Positions 29,764 to 32,187 of a stretch of 32,187 nt of DNA are shown piece after piece. Location: assembly GCA_003427395.1 (NCBI GenBank), contig BFEA01000707.1, positions 629,534 through 661,720 of the forward strand, written 5' to 3'. Numbering within the stretch: position 1 is the first letter of the stretch; the number at the start of each line of letters is the position of its first letter. The notes under the pieces are model-generated. The model saw only the letters and a list, made by a program, of their open reading frames with translations, was not told the DNA's origin and did no database searches. The position numbers and the translations under genes are program-made. Origin of the DNA: Chara braunii (lineage: Eukaryota > Streptophyta > Charophyceae > Charales > Characeae).

Positions 29764-30503
29764 TTCTCTCGCTTACGAATGCATTCCAAAATTTTTCTTA
29801 TGCAATTCTTATTCTCTCTCTATCATAGTCAAGGGGCAGTTTTCATCCCTAAACCTATCAAAGACGTCGCCTTCAATATTGATACTTATTAGGCCATTTG
29901 CTTCATCAATGTTTCTTTCATGATAAAACTTTATTGTGTGCCCTCTTTTGCCACAATGTCTTCAAATGAGATTCCTTCAATTTGTAATCCTTCTTGAAAT
30001 CATTGTCCACCATCTAAATTCACTTGAGTTCGACTCCTTGTTTTTAGTCGGGCCTTGGTTAGCTTAGAGCGCTCACGCTTCCTTCTCTGCTCGACCACTT
30101 CCTTACCTTTTCCCATTTCTCGAAAGCAAGACCACTTTTTCAGAACCTTAATGAGCTAGAGAGAATCTTAGTCGTCACTATCCTTTTTTTCCACATTTTT
30201 ACCCACTGGCTCATCTGATGTTCCTTCTGAAATTTTCTGCTTGCCCCTTCTGACCTCTTGCAATTGTATCATCCCCTGTTCGAAAACTCTCACTTGTTTC
30301 TGTTCACTAGATAATTTTTCTGACACTGATGTATCTTTGACCAATTGCGTATGGATTTCACGATGTTAGCCGTCAATTCCTTCTTCGGGAAACCTTGCCC
30401 TCAGATAGCTCTCCAGTTCATCCCACGTCCGTGACTTCAACATGAAAGTATGTTCTTCCTTGCTCGGACCCTCACAAACGAATAGCAGTAGTATACTCGA
30501 CAT
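29764..30503 (-). pseudogene. Broken protein-coding region, family not recognised
   Basis: The minus strand carries one reading frame of about 190 codons from an ATG at 30503. It is interrupted by stops at 30366 (TAA), 30168 (TAA), 30156 (TAG), 30000 (TGA) and 29931 (TAA), then continues one frame over to 29812 and weakly beyond. The peptides look genuine: near the start LKSRTWDELESYL; next a Glu/Lys/Gln-rich, coiled-coil-like stretch with SEKLSSEQKQVRVFEQG; then a strongly basic stretch with VEQRRKRERSKLTKARLK; then EGISFEDIVAKEG. After the shift comes a stretch with YHERNIDEANG. Every stop is one C-to-T change from a sense codon. A decayed mobile-element protein, perhaps gag-like, is my inference; no zinc knuckle, protease, polymerase or transposase motif is visible. 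Confidence 0.65.
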
Positions 30504-31300
30504 AGCTCTTTCATCTCACATTTTTATGAGGTTAAAGTTATGATAGTCGCGTGGGAAAATATATCAGTTTTTTACTCGAAACAACAGGGTCGGAAGATCC
30601 GGGGTTATTGAGTCATGTACTGACTCGCACAACAACACTTTAATATGGCATGAGCTCCTCCACAACAAAATTTTGACTAAATTCTCATCTTTAGCTACGA
30701 TGTCACTACTAACTTACACAAGCACCACAAACGACGAGAGATCAGGGTATAGGTTAGAGAAAGATTTTAGCAACTATCATTTTTCCTTCCCCAACAAACC
30801 TAAAGGCGGTCAATACTATCAGTATACAAACACATAATTTGAACCACTTTGTCGGAGCAGAAACCCTTACAAGGGTATCTGCTCAGGTTTTTCAATGTCA
30901 GACGTTGTCCGACTTTTTCATTTAATTGAAGGACTTGATGGGATTGATGTCTGCCAGAAGTTTATTCAAACTTAGCCTATGACCAAGATACTATAACTTT
31001 TTTGAACCTTAGTCTGGACGCTTGTGACGTCTGAGAATAATACCGGCAATCGACAGTGTAACAAGTCGTATGCGGGTTCTAGTAGGGCCGCAAAGGCACA
31101 CAGTCGAGGGAATGCAAAAGCTAAGACCTATCCTATCTAAAATAAAGGCGCGCGACTTAGCAACCTCGTTATTCAGGGCTTGAATGACCAAAAACATAGC
31201 CGCACCAGGGGTGCGGCAACAGATAGAAGGGCAAACACGACCAAAGTATCGTGTCATTTCTAGGCCAGACCGTCTGCAATCCGAGGGTGAATCCGTGACT
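30504..31300. other. Unassigned region around fourth palindrome
   Basis: Apart from the palindrome at 30855-30884, no gene or repeat is recognised. An 82-codon minus frame (31009-31257) has no recognised features. Confidence 0.4.
30855..30884 (+). repeat. Dispersed ACCCTTACAAGGGT palindrome, copy 4
   Basis: GAGCAGAAACCCTT-AC-AAGGGTATCTGCTC: 14-base arms with one mismatch. TTTGTCGG precedes and CAGGTTTTTCAA follows, matching the flanks of the other copies. Confidence 0.8.
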
Positions 31301-31327
31301 AAAAGGGTTGGATTGCCGGGCCTACCG

Positions 31328-31745
31328 AATCAAGCCTAGCCGACTTGATGGCGGAGCTACTGCTTTTGGAAAGAGTAGGCGGACTGCATCTGCCCAAACC
31401 AGGGGAAAGGCAGGATTGCACATGCATAGGCCAGGGAGTAGGCGGCCTACTGGGCCGCAACCCTTCAAACAGAAGGGTAGCAGGTACAACTCCTGTGATA
31501 GGAGATAGCCTAGTAGGTATCGTACTCAACTTTCACCTAACAGATGTTGGGATCGGTCTTGGCGATACACTGCTTGGGTTAGCTCCTTTTGGATCTGCCC
31601 ATCATACATGCAAGAAGCGAGGCCAATTTCGGTCGTGAGATCTACGATCTCACGACCAAAATGACCGCGCCCTACGTAAAAGGGTGGCACACACCAACTG
31701 ATAAATGGTTCATATTTTTCGATCCCCTATTGGGATCGAACTCGG
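31328..31745. repeat. Run of short perfect hairpins
   Basis: Successive inverted pairs: ATCAAG / CTTGAT (31329-31349), AGTAGG / CCTACT (31438-31452), ACCCTTC / GAAGGGT (31459-31478), CTCCT / AGGAG (about 31490-31504), GGTCGTGAGATC / GATCTCACGACC (31631-31657), and TTCGATCCC / GGGATCGAA (31718-31740). Each is unrelated in sequence to the others. The overlapping plus frames here (about 66-97 codons) are not supported as genes. Confidence 0.6.
31626..31662. repeat. Strong hairpin, 17-base arms
   Basis: GGTCGTGAGATC-TAC-GATCTCACGACC pairs perfectly over 12 bases. ATTT and AAAT extend the stem beyond one C-A mismatch. No T-run follows to suggest a terminator. Confidence 0.85.
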
Positions 31746-32176
31746 GTTCACATATCGAAAGGAAGAGGGGAGGAGCCACTAAAGCGTGGCAATGACAACT
31801 GTGGCCGTTGGCTTTTGCCAAGGACATTACTACTAAAAAAAAAGACAAACAAAAGCGAGAAGCAGACAGCGCCAAATGACGCCCATAGAAGTGGTAGGGG
31901 ACTTAGTGTCTCAAAAAAATGCAAGAGGCGTCCGTTGAAAACAGGCAACTGTTTTTTTTTAAAGGTAAGTTGGGTTCTGTTTTCTTTCTTTAAATTTTCT
32001 TTTAAATTCTTTATTCTAGATTTTCGTTCTTCCCTTTTCAGGATCCTACAAGATGAAAAATGCCCATTCGTTGAAAGTTTTTAAAGGCAGACTGGTCTTA
32101 CGCAGCAGGAAGAGCAAAAACGACCGGATCTACCCTAGGACGTGGAAACTATACACTACTACCTTGTGTGTGTTGT
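31746..32176. other. Unassigned region
   Basis: No gene or repeat recognised. T/C-rich stretches and A-runs give a few short frames on both strands. Confidence 0.4.
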
Positions 32177-32187
32177 GAGAGAGAGAG
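32177..32187. repeat. (GA)n run at window end
   Basis: A short GA dinucleotide run truncated by the window border, mirroring the CT run at position 1. Confidence 0.85.

Noticed and set aside
29764-30503. Intact gene using a reassigned stop code (TAA/TAG as Gln)
   Set aside because: A TGA stop and a frameshift are also present, which fits decay better than reassignment.
31345-31638. 97-codon plus frame, with an opposing minus frame of 76 codons
   Set aside because: Both strands are open in GC-rich DNA full of hairpins, and no motif is present.

Overview
This is a repeat-dominated eukaryotic nuclear window in which I find no intact protein gene. The best clue to the organism is a degenerate U6 small nuclear RNA on the minus strand near 26.2 kb. 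Its conserved core, its ACATCCG-type 5' domain and its AUAAAUC-type 3' end match U6 of the green-plant lineage rather than of animals. CpG dinucleotides are common, microsatellites are frequent, one 70-base assembly gap is present, and both ends of the window lie in CT/GA dinucleotide runs. I infer a large-genome streptophyte plant or alga, but cannot name the species.

Layout. 1-3.7 kb: mostly unrecognised sequence with hairpin repeats and a degenerate 70-bp tandem array. 3.7-6.6 kb: left arm of a very large, diverged inverted repeat, holding an array of seven hairpins with one conserved loop, then six units of a second tandem repeat, plus a foldback insertion. 6.7-11.4 kb: a second, nested inverted repeat whose arms are about 0.6-0.9 kb. 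Between them lie a triple hairpin, a 460-bp tandem duplication, GAT-rich DNA and a 25-bp minisatellite. 11.4-17.3 kb: a 30-bp palindrome, purine-rich and microsatellite DNA, and the gap. 17.3-18.2 kb: a short repeat array followed by a broken coding region. 18.8-19.3 kb: a third copy of the nested-repeat module. 19.85-23.4 kb: right arm of the large inverted repeat, in reverse order and orientation, with ten hairpin units and two foldback insertions flanked by TA runs. 23.4-26.1 kb: more hairpin repeats and acidic low-complexity DNA. 26.1-27.1 kb: U6-like and tRNA-like sequences and a fourth module copy. 28.4-29.8 kb: short tandem arrays. 29.8-30.5 kb: a second broken coding region on the minus strand. 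31.3-31.75 kb: a run of hairpins.

The unifying pattern is unusual. At least four unrelated repeat families are small hairpins in which the loop is conserved between copies while the two stem strands change together. These families sit in tandem arrays inside inverted arms or at dispersed sites. This could mark a poorly described class of large foldback or TIR mobile element with structured subterminal arrays, or a mutational process that keeps palindromes matched. The sequence alone does not decide between them. Repeat boundaries and similarities below were aligned by eye.
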